From contig CAVUFH010000001.1 of NCBI GenBank assembly GCA_963740835.1, forward strand, positions 1 through 64,000: a stretch of 64,000 nt of DNA, in the 5' to 3' direction. Under the pieces are notes generated by a model. The model saw only the letters and a list, made by a program, of their open reading frames with translations. It did not search any database and was not told the origin of the DNA. Both the position numbers and the translations under genes were made by a program. Positions 45,885-55,144 of the stretch are shown here, piece after piece. How positions within the stretch are numbered: the stretch's first letter is position 1; each line of letters begins with the position of its first letter. This DNA is from CAVUFH01 sp963740835 (GTDB taxonomy: Bacteria > Actinomycetota > Acidimicrobiia > IMCC26256 > PALSA-610).

Positions 45885-46928
45885 TCAGCCGCCTTGGTCG
45901 GCGCTGCTGTAGCCGGGGGCGCCGGCCGCCTTCCACTCTTCCCAGAAGTCGAAGAATTCCTGACCGAACGGGTCGCCGCCGTTCAGGGGGAGCGTGCCGC
46001 GCCGGATGGTGAAGTCCATGGGTGCCAGTTCGACCGCGCGGGCGAAGTGGACGGCGGCACGATCCTGGCGGCCGAGACGGTGGAGGTGTGCGCCCATCCG
46101 GCGTTCCGCGCGCGCGAGCACTTCGTCATCGGTCGGCGCGGGGATACGCGCACGGGTTTCGTGCTCGTCGAAGGGCAACGCGCCGTCGTTGACCCACGCG
46201 CGCAGCTGGTCGTGATGCACGGTCGAGTCGACGTTGGTGAAGTCTTTGAACATATCGTCGACGGGTGCCATCACCGGCGGGCGCGCGATGCGATCGTCCT
46301 CGTCGAACCAGATAACCGTGGGGACGTTGGAGATCGCGAGTCGTTCCGCGATCACATGATCGGGGTCGACGAACGTTGGGTACGTGGGCGCGGCAGCGTT
46401 CACCCACTCGCGCGCCGCGTCAGCTTCGTCGAGCGCGAGCGCGACGACCGTGAAGCCCTTGTCGCGCAGTTCCTCGTGCAGGACCTTCCACCCGGGAAGG
46501 TCGTAACGGCAACCTCACCACGACGCCCACGCGAACAGCAGCTTCTTCTTGCGCCCGAGGTCGCCCCAGTGGTGGACGTTTCCGTCGAGATCGCGCAGCG
46601 CGAGGTCCGCGGGGACGCGCATGCCTTCCCGCTCGGCCGCACGATCCGTCGTCGACGCGCCGAGTACGGCGAGGTCGACTTCGTCGTCCACGACCAGGGG
46701 TCGGCGGAGCACTGCGGCGAAGGCGCGCAGATCGATGGCGCCCGGGCTCGCGAGGACGTCGCGGTCGCGCACCGGGACGCAGATGTCATCGCGGCACAGG
46801 CCTTCGGGCTTCAGCGCCCAGCCCGTCGCGCGCGTCAGCGCGGCTGGGTCAAGCCGGACGGAAGCGTCGGTACGGGTGGCGTCGACAGTTGCGTCGCCGT
46901 CGTCTGTGACGATCGTGAACTCGGTCAT
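45885..46928 (-). CDS. Thioredoxin-fold selenoprotein with in-frame TGA (Sec) at the redox site
   Basis: Read through one TGA (46517-46515), the frame encodes 347 residues. Residues 1-105 form an N-terminal domain with a conserved-looking GWALKPEGLCRDDICVPV. Residues 106-255 are a TlpA/AhpC-like thioredoxin fold: KKKLLFAWASW, then TGA at position 138, then GCRYDLPGWKVLHEEL, and the cis-Pro motif SNVPTVIWFDE. The tail (about 275-330) looks like a TPR-type helix pair. The TGA falls exactly where this family has its catalytic Cys, and C140 can act as the resolving residue. A SECIS-like hairpin follows 12 nt later. The ATG is preceded by AGGAG. It lies 48 nt after the AftD-like gene, so it may be co-transcribed. 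No Sec-insertion gene is in the window. Confidence 0.85.
46482..46517 (-). promoter_or_regulatory. Bacterial SECIS-like element after the in-frame TGA
   Basis: On the minus strand TGA (46517-46515) is followed by 12 nt and then GACCTTCC-CGGGT-GGAAGGTC (46502-46482). That is a perfect 8-bp stem with a 5-nt loop carrying G at the second position. The apical loop is 20 nt from the TGA. The stem lies inside codons for D-L-P-G-W-K-V and uses the rare Leu codon CTT, which pairs with AAG. Confidence 0.8.
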
Positions 46929-46976
46929 CAGATCGTTGCTCCTGCGGCCGTCGGTGGCGGGCCCGTGCCGACCACG

Positions 46977-49900
46977 CTAGCGGCGGTCCTCGGCCGCCTT
47001 CCCGTGCCGGCCCAGACCTCTCCTGCGGACGATCTCCACGACGACGGCCGCGCCGAGCAGCACGAGCGCGAGCCACGCCATCGTGCGGGCGCGGGGGAAC
47101 ACGGTGGGCCATTCGAAGATCGGCGGCGTTCGGTACCGGACCTGCGCGAACGCAATGTAGAGGCCGGCGCTCGCGAGCAGGAACGCCGGCGCGATCGCGA
47201 GGAACAGTCGGACCGTACGCCAGCGCAGCGCGGCGGCGACCACGACCCCGACCAACACCCCGATCCATGGTGCGGCAATGAGGCCGGCCACGAGCGCGCA
47301 GCCGATTGGCACCCACACCTGCACGCGCCCACCGAGCGCAGGCAACTCGTCGGCGCCAGGCCACTCCAGCGCGACACGCGAGTCGGCGGGGTCGGGCGCG
47401 GTCACGAGCGCGAGCGCGGCCCGGCGCCGCCACCACGTGAAGATCATGATCCCGACGCACGCCAGACCGGCCGCGAACGAGATCCACAGCGATGCCCATA
47501 CGTTGCGTTGCGGCGTCCACTGCAACACGACGTCGAACGATCGCGACTTCGGGTCGACCCGCCATCCGTTCGCGAATCCGTCGACGAGGCGGCGCGGGCC
47601 GACCGCGGCACCACTGGTGGTGGCATGCCAGCCCGCGTTCTCCGACTGGCCGAGGACGAGCCAGAACGGTTCGTCGGCGCCTTCGACGTGGACACGCATC
47701 CGGGTCCGGCCGTCGTGGACCACCTCGACGTGGGGGGTCGGCGGCGCGGTCGGCCGGTCGGTGACGCGGCCATCCGCGACCGAACCGGCCGTGCCGCCGG
47801 CATCCGACGCGAGCACGAGCCGGTCGAGATGCACGCCGGTGTCGATACCGGGTGCGGCCGAGACCACGTGCCGGCCCGCGCCGAGGCGCAGTGTCGGGAC
47901 GGCCGCAGGGTCAGCCGGGTCGCACGGCTCGACCGTAAGGGGCTCCATCGCGGCCGCGTCCTGCGTGGACCCGACGACGCGCACGGGGACCGCGCGGCCG
48001 TCGATGCGCAGCAGGTCGCGGCGACACGCGCCACTCGAGCGCGGCGGGCGTTGCGGGTGCCTCCAGTCCGGGGATCCCGAGCTCCGCGACGGCGACTGGT
48101 GAGAGCGAGAGGCCATTCGAGAAATAGTTGAACGTCTGGAGCTCGCGGACGTCTTCGATCGTCACGCGCACGTCGGAGCCGGTCACCGCGGGGAACGACA
48201 AGGGAACGGTCGCGACCGCGTTCTCCCCGGCCTGGTCGGCGAGCGGTGGGAGCATGAGCTCGCGGACGTCGCCGCCGACCTCGAGGCGGATGCGAGTCGG
48301 CACCGAGTGGCGGCCGTCGGCGAAGACCGAGAGGTTCATGTGGTCGAACGTGATCGGCGCCGGGAGCTGGTAGTCGGCCCACTGGCCACGCACCCGCTCG
48401 AACGGCGTCTGCCACGCGGTCGGCGAGGTCGCCGTCGATCGCCGCTTCGGGCCCGCACGCCGCGCAACCCGGCAGGAACTCGTCGGCGGTGGCGGTGACG
48501 CCGCCGTCCGCCGCGGTGGCGTCGCCCAGCGCGACCGCGATCGTGGACGCGTCGGCCCCGCTCGCCACCCGCGCGGTGCCCGTCGAGCGCGAACTCGCGC
48601 GCGGCCGGCAACGTGAACTCGCGCGCGATCGCCCGCTCGGGATCGCTGCGGGGCGGCACCGGCAGGATGCGGTCCCGGGTCATCAGCACCACGAGCGGGT
48701 GCTCTGTCGACGCTGGACCCGTGGCCGCGAGCAGATCCGACGGCATCCGCACCACCTCACGCACCCGCACCGGCGCGCCCGTCTTCGTGTCGGCGAGCCG
48801 CACCTCCGCGAACCCGACCGCGTTGGCGTTGCCGGCGAGCCGGCGGTTGCCGACGTTGCTGCCGGTCACCTCGATCTCCAGCCGTCGGAAGTGGCGAGTC
48901 GGGAACGCGATCGTCTGACCCGTGGCGGTGCGTGACGACGCGTCGAGCTCGGCGTCGACCGGCCGGCCACCGTCGAACCGAAGCCTCACGTTCGTGATGT
49001 AGCGGTCGCGGGGACCGTTGATCGGTTGCACGAGGTTGACGTGATCGGTGGTGATCGCGTCGTCGAGATCGACTCGGATCACCTGACCGATCGCGGCGCC
49101 GAACGCGGCGGCCCGCCACGCGGTCTCGACGTCGCCGTCGAACGCGCGCGCGGCGCTGTCCTCGGGCGTGTACGTGATGGTGTTGCCGTAGCTCGTCGCG
49201 GTTGCCCACGCGACGCCCTGCTGGTCCATCGTCGATCGCGCCGCGTCGGATCCCGCCGGGAACAGGTCGAGACGCGCGTCACCCAGGTCGACCCCGATCG
49301 GCTTCTCCCCCGGTTGCTCGGTCACACCGGTGTTGTCGCGCACCGAGCTCCACCGGCGCGCCTCCCGCCGGTTCGAATCGGTGAGCACGAGGGTGGTGTC
49401 GGGTTCGAGCGCGGCGCGCAGCCCGAGCTGCGTCGCGTAGGAGCCGGAGTACTGCACGATGCCGGCACCGTCGAGGAGGCCGACCTCGGCCGCGTCGATC
49501 GAGCCCGTCGCCGTCGCCGGCGATCATGAGCGCGTTGTGCGTCGACTCCGAGCGACTGATCGGCGTCGGATCGCTCACGGGATAGACGACGACGGGCGCG
49601 GCCGGCGCCTCGTTGGCCGGTGCCCGCAAGGTGGTCTCGTCCTGGTGCGGCCTTCCGGTCGCGTTCGGTGCGGGCGTCCCGAACCCCACTGCCGCGCCGA
49701 GGCCGGGCACGGACGCGAACTCGCGGTCGAGCTCGCGCGGCGGCACGAGGTTGTACCGCTCGTACTGCAGATCGTTGCGCAACACGACGTCGCCGACGCC
49801 CATGCGCCGGGCGATCGGCGCGAAGCCGGCCGGGTCGAGGGTGCGCTCCTGCACGCGGTTGTCGAGCGCGTTCAGCAGGTTGGCCGTCGCCGGACCGCCC

Positions 49901-51426
49901 CACGGGATCAGCTCCCGCGCCACGTACGGCCGGTCCATGAGCCCCGGCGTGACCGGATCCACCGTGTTGCCCCATCGGTAGGAAGCGAAGTCGGCACCCG
50001 GGAGCTCGAGCACGCGCGTGGTGTTGTCGCCGGCGTCGAGGGCAGCCGCGGCATCGCGCCAGTACTGCGGAACGTCTTCCGGTCGTTGCAGGTTCTTGCC
50101 GTAGAACGTTCCGTCGAACAGCGCCGGGAAGTTGATCAACAGCAGCGCGACGACGAGACCGACACTCCCGAACGCCAGCGCCGGCCGCGCGTTGCGCCGC
50201 AACGCGGTGTAGACCGCGTTCGTCCCGACGCCGAGCAGCACCGCGGTCGCGAGTACCACCAACGGAACCGCGCGCGCGGTGCTGCGCATCGCGAGCCCCG
50301 CGGTCGAACCGGTTGCGAACGCCTTGAAGACGGCGCCGAGTGGCGTCGGGCTGCCGTATGGGTGTGCGCCGACCGCGATGACGACACCGACGCCGAACAG
50401 CGCGACGAAGAAGACCTTGTGGCGCCAGCGCACGAACCCCGCGGCCAGCAGCGCCAGCGCGACGAGGGTGTAGCCGGCGATGATGACGACGGGCCGTTGG
50501 GTGTAGTTCGACGAAGCCTCGATCCAGGGACCGAGTCGGTCCTGGCCGTAGAAGAACCAGTATCCGAGCCCGCGCATGATCTCGTTCGGCGTCGACGTGC
50601 GCGCGACCGCTTCGACGGTCTCCGTGTACTTCAGGATGTCGAGGCCGTAGCCGCCCTGGATGGCGAGCCCCGCGATCCACCACAGGGATGTCGCGATCGT
50701 GAGCACACCCGTTCTGGCCGCGACGCTGAGTGCCCGCCGCCACTGCACTTCGCGCGCGACCAGCCACGAGTAGACGATCCAAAGTGCGGGGCCGACGCCG
50801 GCGAAGAGGAGCGCGGTGGCGTTGACACCACCGACCAGTTGCACGACGAGCGCGAAGATCGCGGGATAGCGCCAGCCCCCGTCCTTCAACGCCTTGCGCA
50901 TCAGACCGATCATCCACGGCAGCGCCGCCCACGGCATGAGCAGGACGGAGATGCGCGCGGCGTAGTCGAGCGTGTACGGCGTCAGCATGTATGCGAGCGC
51001 GGCGACCACGATGCCCGGACCCCGCAACCCGAACGTGCGCAACAGATACAGCACGCCCACACCCGCGGCGAGCAGCAGCGACCCGAGCCAGAACCGTTGC
51101 GCGACCCAGTCGGGGATCCCGAGCTGGTCCAGCAGCCAGTAGTAGGGACCCATCGGGAACAGGTAGCCGATGTTCTGGTGCGTGACGGTGCCCATCCCGA
51201 TGTTCGGGTCCCACATCGAGACGGCCCGCCCGAGCATCCGCGTCGGGTCGAGGTACAAGTACTGCTTCGTGTCGGCCGCGACCTCCCCGGGCGACGACCG
51301 GAACACCGGTACGTACGCGAGGAGTGCGAGGCCGAGGTATCCGAGGATGACGGCGCCGCGTCGCGACTCCGTCGCATCGTGCGACGACGTCCTCGCCTCC
51401 GCGTCGATGCTGACCGACGCGCTCAC
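46977..51426 (-). CDS. AftD-like alpha-(1->3)-arabinofuranosyltransferase (DUF3367), four one-base frameshifts
   Basis: After removing four extra bases (about 49503, 48579-48581, 48418 and 48020) the product has 1481 residues, close to mycobacterial AftD. Residues 20-560 form a multi-span GT-C domain: the first loop AADTKQYLYLDPTRMLGRAVSMWDP contains the catalytic Asp region, and repeated spans follow. The large outer part has two discoidin-like carbohydrate-binding modules (ARAFDGDVETAWRAAAFG and AIDGDLADAWQTPFERVRGQWADY), and the tail has four to five C-terminal spans. AftD adds Araf branches to arabinan from decaprenyl-phospho-arabinose. GTG 51426 overlaps the GT4 stop by 4 nt. Confidence 0.82.
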
Positions 51427-52639
51427 GAGGGGCGGCGGCGCAGCGCCTCGGCTGCGAGGACCTCCAACGTGCCGCGCGCCGTTGCGCCCCACGTGAGCTC
51501 GGAGGCACGCGCGAGCGCGGCCGAACCGAGCCGGTCGCGCAGCGCCTGGTCCGTGAGCACGCGATCGAGTGCCGCCGCGAACGCGGCGCCGTCGCCGGCG
51601 AGCAGTCCGGTCTCGCCGTCGCGCACCGCGTCCTCGTGACCCGGGATGCGCGTCGCGACCGCCGGCGTGCCGCACGCCGCGGCCTCGGTGAGCGTCATCC
51701 CCCATCCTTCGTGCGCCGACGCGCTGGCAACGACCCACGCGCGCCGGTACAACGTGATCAGCTCGTCCTCGGCGACCCAACCGGGGAGGTCGATCCACTC
51801 CTCGGCGCCGATCTCACGGCGGAGGGTCTCGAGCGCTTCGCGTTCGTAACCCTCGCCGACGACGACCGCCCGCAGCTGTGGGTGCCGGGCCTTGGCCGCG
51901 ACGAGCGTGTCGAACAACGCCGGGACGCGCTTCACGGGGACCAACCGGCCCACGCTCACCACCAAGGGCGTCGGCGACTTCACCCCACCCGGCGAGAAAC
52001 GCGCGTCGATCCCGGGGGGTACGACCGCCACCCGGTTCGGCGAGAACCCGAGCCGCTCGACCAGCTCCCGTTTCGACGAGTCCGACAGCGTGACGATGGG
52101 CACCCGCCGATAGAGCGGAGGTGCCACACGGAACTCGATGGTGCGACCGGCACGCGCGAGGCGCGGCGGCAGCGTCATCTCCCACATCGTGTCGTGCACG
52201 TGATGCACCCACGCGACGGTCGGCCGGCGCGCCCACATCGGCGAGAAGAACGGCATGCCGTTCCAGATCTCGACCAGCCCGTCGCTCGCGCCGTGCCAAC
52301 CCATCATCTCGCTGAACGACGCGCGCGGGAACACCATGTACCGGCCGGCTTTGCGGATGACGCGGTAGCCGTCGCGCCACGTCACCTGGGGGTGACCCGG
52401 CGCGTACGACGTGCGCATCGTCACTTCGATCCCCGCGCGCCCCACAGGGCGGCCACGTTCGCGGCGTGGACCTCGGAACCACCGGACTCCGGATCTTCGA
52501 GATCACGCCAGGCGAGGATCGCGACACGGCGGAGCCCTGCGTTGGCGGCGATGTCGCCGAGTTTCGCGACGAGCTCGCGGTCGTCCGCACCCAGATCCTG
52601 CGGCTCGACGCGGTCGTGGGCACCGTGCGGTTCGATCAC
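51423..52639 (-). CDS. Glycosyltransferase family 4 (one-base deletion)
   Basis: A GT-B fold enzyme of 405 residues after adding one base near 52448. The N-terminal half has AILAWRDLEDPESGGSEVHAANVAALWGARG, then IEVTMRTSYAPGHPQ. The C-terminal half carries VVSVGRLVPVKRVPALFDTL, the nucleotide-sugar block ASAHEGWGMTLTEAAACGTPAVATRIPG with the E-x7-E pair, and a Rossmann end. It transfers a sugar from a nucleotide donor in the cytoplasm. The next gene is the AftD-like enzyme, so both serve one glycan. GTG 52639 is the likely start. Confidence 0.84.
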
Positions 52640-52800
52640 AGACGGGTCGCAGCCTTTGGTCGGTATCGGGGCGGTCAGGGGTTCGGGGCGGCTTTGGGTG
52701 AAACGGCCGTGAAACTCTACGTCTCCCCGGTGCCCGCGGATGGATCAGCCCGCACCGCAACGCGCACAAGTACGCTCGCTGCCCCGTTCGAGGGAGGCGT

Positions 52801-53638
52801 GTGGCAAAACTCACCGGCGAGCGTCCGATGGAGGGCTCGACCCCCGATTCGCTGCTCGCGTTGCATGACGCGGGGTACCGCGAGGTCGCGATGCGTCTCG
52901 GGCCGGGCGTCGTGCTCGACGTCGGCTGCGGCGTCGGCGAGCAGACCGCGAAGCTCACTGCACCCGAGCGGCTCGTCGTGGGTGCCGACTACAGCGTCGA
53001 GACGGTGATCGACACCGGCCGCACCCGAAGTGACCCGGGCCTCCGCTTCGCCGGCATGGACGGCAGCACGCTGGCCGTGCGCGACGCGTTCGGTCGACGC
53101 GGTCGTCTCGTCGCACATCATCGAGCACTTCGTGAACCCGGTGCTGCACGTGGCCGAGCTCGCGCGGGTCCTGCGGCCCGATGGCCAGGCGTTCGTGATC
53201 ACGCCGAACGCGCCCGCCGACTTCGAGAACCCGTTCCACGTCTACCTGTTCGAAGCCGTACATCTGGTGTCGATGCTCGACCTGCTCTTCGAGGATGTGG
53301 TCTGCCTCGGTCTCGAGGGCGACGAGGTCTTCCGGGCCGATTTCGCGGGGCGCCGGGCGAGCGGCGAGCGCATCCTGCGCCTGGACCCGCTCGCCCTCCG
53401 TCGCCACATCCCCCGCCGGAGCTACGTCTGGACCTACGAACGGGCGCTCCCGCTGGTCTATCGCCTGCTTGGGAGCGACAAGTCCGGGGTCGGTTCCGGG
53501 ATCGACGACAGCCATCTCTTCATCACCACGGAGATTCTGCCGACAACACCTGTGCTCTTCGCGATCGCTCGAGGGTCCCCCGGGCACCGGCCGGGCCCCG
53601 CGCCTGAACCAGAGGTGCCAGCGTGCGAGTTTGGGTGA
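52801..53638 (+). CDS. Class I SAM-dependent methyltransferase (one-base frameshift)
   Basis: A 278-residue methyltransferase_11-like enzyme after removing one extra T at 53089-53090. Motif I is VVLDVGCGVGEQTAKL (near residue 38), the second motif is VVGADYSVETV, and the post-motif DAVVSSHIIEHFVNPVLHVAELARVLRPDGQAFVITPNAP is typical. Target unknown; its place beside a glycosyltransferase suggests glycan or lipid methylation. GTG 52801 has GGGAGG 4 nt upstream. Its end overlaps the next gene by 16 nt. Confidence 0.83.
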
Positions 53639-54387
53639 CGATCCCGACGTACATGGAGGTCGAGAACATCGATCTCGTGGTGCGGCGTGTCCGCGACGCG
53701 CTCCCCGATGCCACGATCTGCGTCGTCGACGACAGCAGCCCGGACGGCACCGCCGACAAAGCGATGGCGCTGGCCGGTGAGGTCGGGAACATGCACGTGC
53801 TGCGCCGCCCGCGGAAGATGGGGCTCGGGAGCGCGTACCGAGAGGGATTCGCCGCCGGGATCGCCCGGGGATTCGACGTGCTCGTCGAGATCGACGCCGA
53901 CCTGTCGCACGACCCGGCCGACCTGCCGCGCCTCCTGCGCGCGATCGAACGGGGCGCCGACCTCGCGATCGGCTCCCGCTACGTCGACGGCGGGAGCGTG
54001 CCCCACTGGCCGCGGGGGCGCCTGCTCCTGTCGAAGGCCGGCAACCGCTACGCGGCGTGGGCGCTCGGGCTCCACGTGCGCGACGCGACAGCCGGGTACC
54101 GCGCGTACCGCGCGACGATGCTGAAGCAGGTCGACTACGCCAGCGCGGGCTCGAGCGGCTACGGGTTCCAGGTCGAGCTCACGTATCGCGTCCACTGCGC
54201 CGGCGGTTCGATCACCGAGGTCCCGATCTGCTTCACCGATCGTGTGCGCGGCACGTCGAAGATGTCATTGCGCATCGTCGCCGAAGCCATGGCGAGTGTG
54301 ACGTGCTGGGCGATTCGCGATCGCCTGCATCCCGACCACCATTCGCCCGCACCCGTGGCCGAGCGCGTCGACGCGCTGGCCGGCTGA
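53623..54387 (+). CDS. Polyprenol-phosphate glycosyltransferase (GT2, DPM1/Ppm1-like)
   Basis: A 254-residue GT2 enzyme that makes polyprenyl-phospho-mannose or a similar lipid-linked sugar. Family signs are VTIPTYMEVENIDLVVRRV, VVDDSSPDGTADKAM, LRRPRKMGLGSAYREGF, the DxD-like VEIDADLSHDP (near residue 88), GSRYVDGGSVPHWP and a late DRVRGTSKMSLRI. No membrane domain is attached, unlike some Ppm1 fusions. It is convergent with a close paralogue after 3 nt. Products probably feed the GT-C enzymes nearby. Confidence 0.92.
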   Translation: MRVWVTIPTYMEVENIDLVVRRVRDALPDATICVVDDSSPDGTADKAMALAGEVGNMHVLRRPRKMGLGSAYREGFAAGIARGFDVLVEIDADLSHDPADLPRLLRAIERGADLAIGSRYVDGGSVPHWPRGRLLLSKAGNRYAAWALGLHVRDATAGYRAYRATMLKQVDYASAGSSGYGFQVELTYRVHCAGGSITEVPICFTDRVRGTSKMSLRIVAEAMASVTCWAIRDRLHPDHHSPAPVAERVDALAG

Positions 54388-54390
54388 ACC

Positions 54391-55122
54391 TCAGCGAAAG
54401 CGATCGCGCAGGCGCACCCAGCGGTCGCGCATCCCCCACTGCGTCACCAGCCAGAGCTCCTCGATCGCGATCTGCCACGACATCTTCGAACGGCCGCGCA
54501 CGCGATCGGTGAACTCGATCGGCGTTTCGACGATGGTTCCGTTCCAGCGATGCAGGCGGTATGCAAGCTCGATCTGGAACCCGTACCCCTTCGCGCGCGT
54601 CGATGCGAAGTCGACGGCCTTCAGCGTGTCGGCGCGGTAGGCCCGAAACCCCGACGTGGCGTCGGAGACGCGCATACCGAGCATGCGGCACGCGTACAGG
54701 TTGCCGTAGCGCGAGAGCGCGCGGCGGTACCACGACCAATGCGGGATCGAACCACCGGGAACGTACCGCGAACCGATCGCGACATCGGCGCCGCGGTCGA
54801 GCTGCTGCAACAGCTCGGGCACGACTGCCGGATCGTGGGAGAGATCGGAGTCGATCTGTATCAGGGTGTCGTACCCGCGTTCGACGCCGACCGCGAACCC
54901 GGCCCGGTAGGCAGTCCCGAGGCCGCCTTTACCTGGTCGGTGCAACACTTCGATCTGCCCGAGCTCCGCGGCGACGCGTTCGGCGATACCCCCGGTGCCG
55001 TCGGGACTGTTGTCGTCGACGACGAGCACATCGGCACCAGGCGCGGCGGCGCGCAGGAGGCGCAGGAACTGCTCGATGTTCTCCGCCTCTTCGTAGGTGG
55101 GGGCGACCACCAGGACGCGCAC
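54391..55122 (-). CDS. Polyprenol-phosphate glycosyltransferase (GT2, DPM1-like), second copy
   Basis: A 243-residue paralogue of the preceding enzyme. It has VVAPTYEEAENIEQFL, LVVDDNSPDGTGGIAE, LHRPGKGGLGTAYRAGF, the metal motif IQIDSDLSHDP (near residue 91), GSRYVPGGSIPHW, and DRVRGRSKMSWQIA. The two copies have diverged to about half identity by eye, so they may use different sugars or lipids. It is the last gene of the membrane-glycosylation operon reading down from 63988. Confidence 0.92.
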   Translation of the reverse strand: MRVLVVAPTYEEAENIEQFLRLLRAAAPGADVLVVDDNSPDGTGGIAERVAAELGQIEVLHRPGKGGLGTAYRAGFAVGVERGYDTLIQIDSDLSHDPAVVPELLQQLDRGADVAIGSRYVPGGSIPHWSWYRRALSRYGNLYACRMLGMRVSDATSGFRAYRADTLKAVDFASTRAKGYGFQIELAYRLHRWNGTIVETPIEFTDRVRGRSKMSWQIAIEELWLVTQWGMRDRWVRLRDRFR

Positions 55123-55144
55123 GCCGGTGAGCGTAGTGCCCCGA

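Noticed and set aside
45885..46928. Explaining the split thioredoxin gene by one more indel
   Set aside because: The two halves are in the same frame and adjoin exactly at the TGA. Removing or adding a base would break the protein rather than repair it.
49459..51639. Plus-strand open frame of 726 codons opposite the AftD-like gene
   Set aside because: Same antisense shadow pattern, no motif, no ribosome site.
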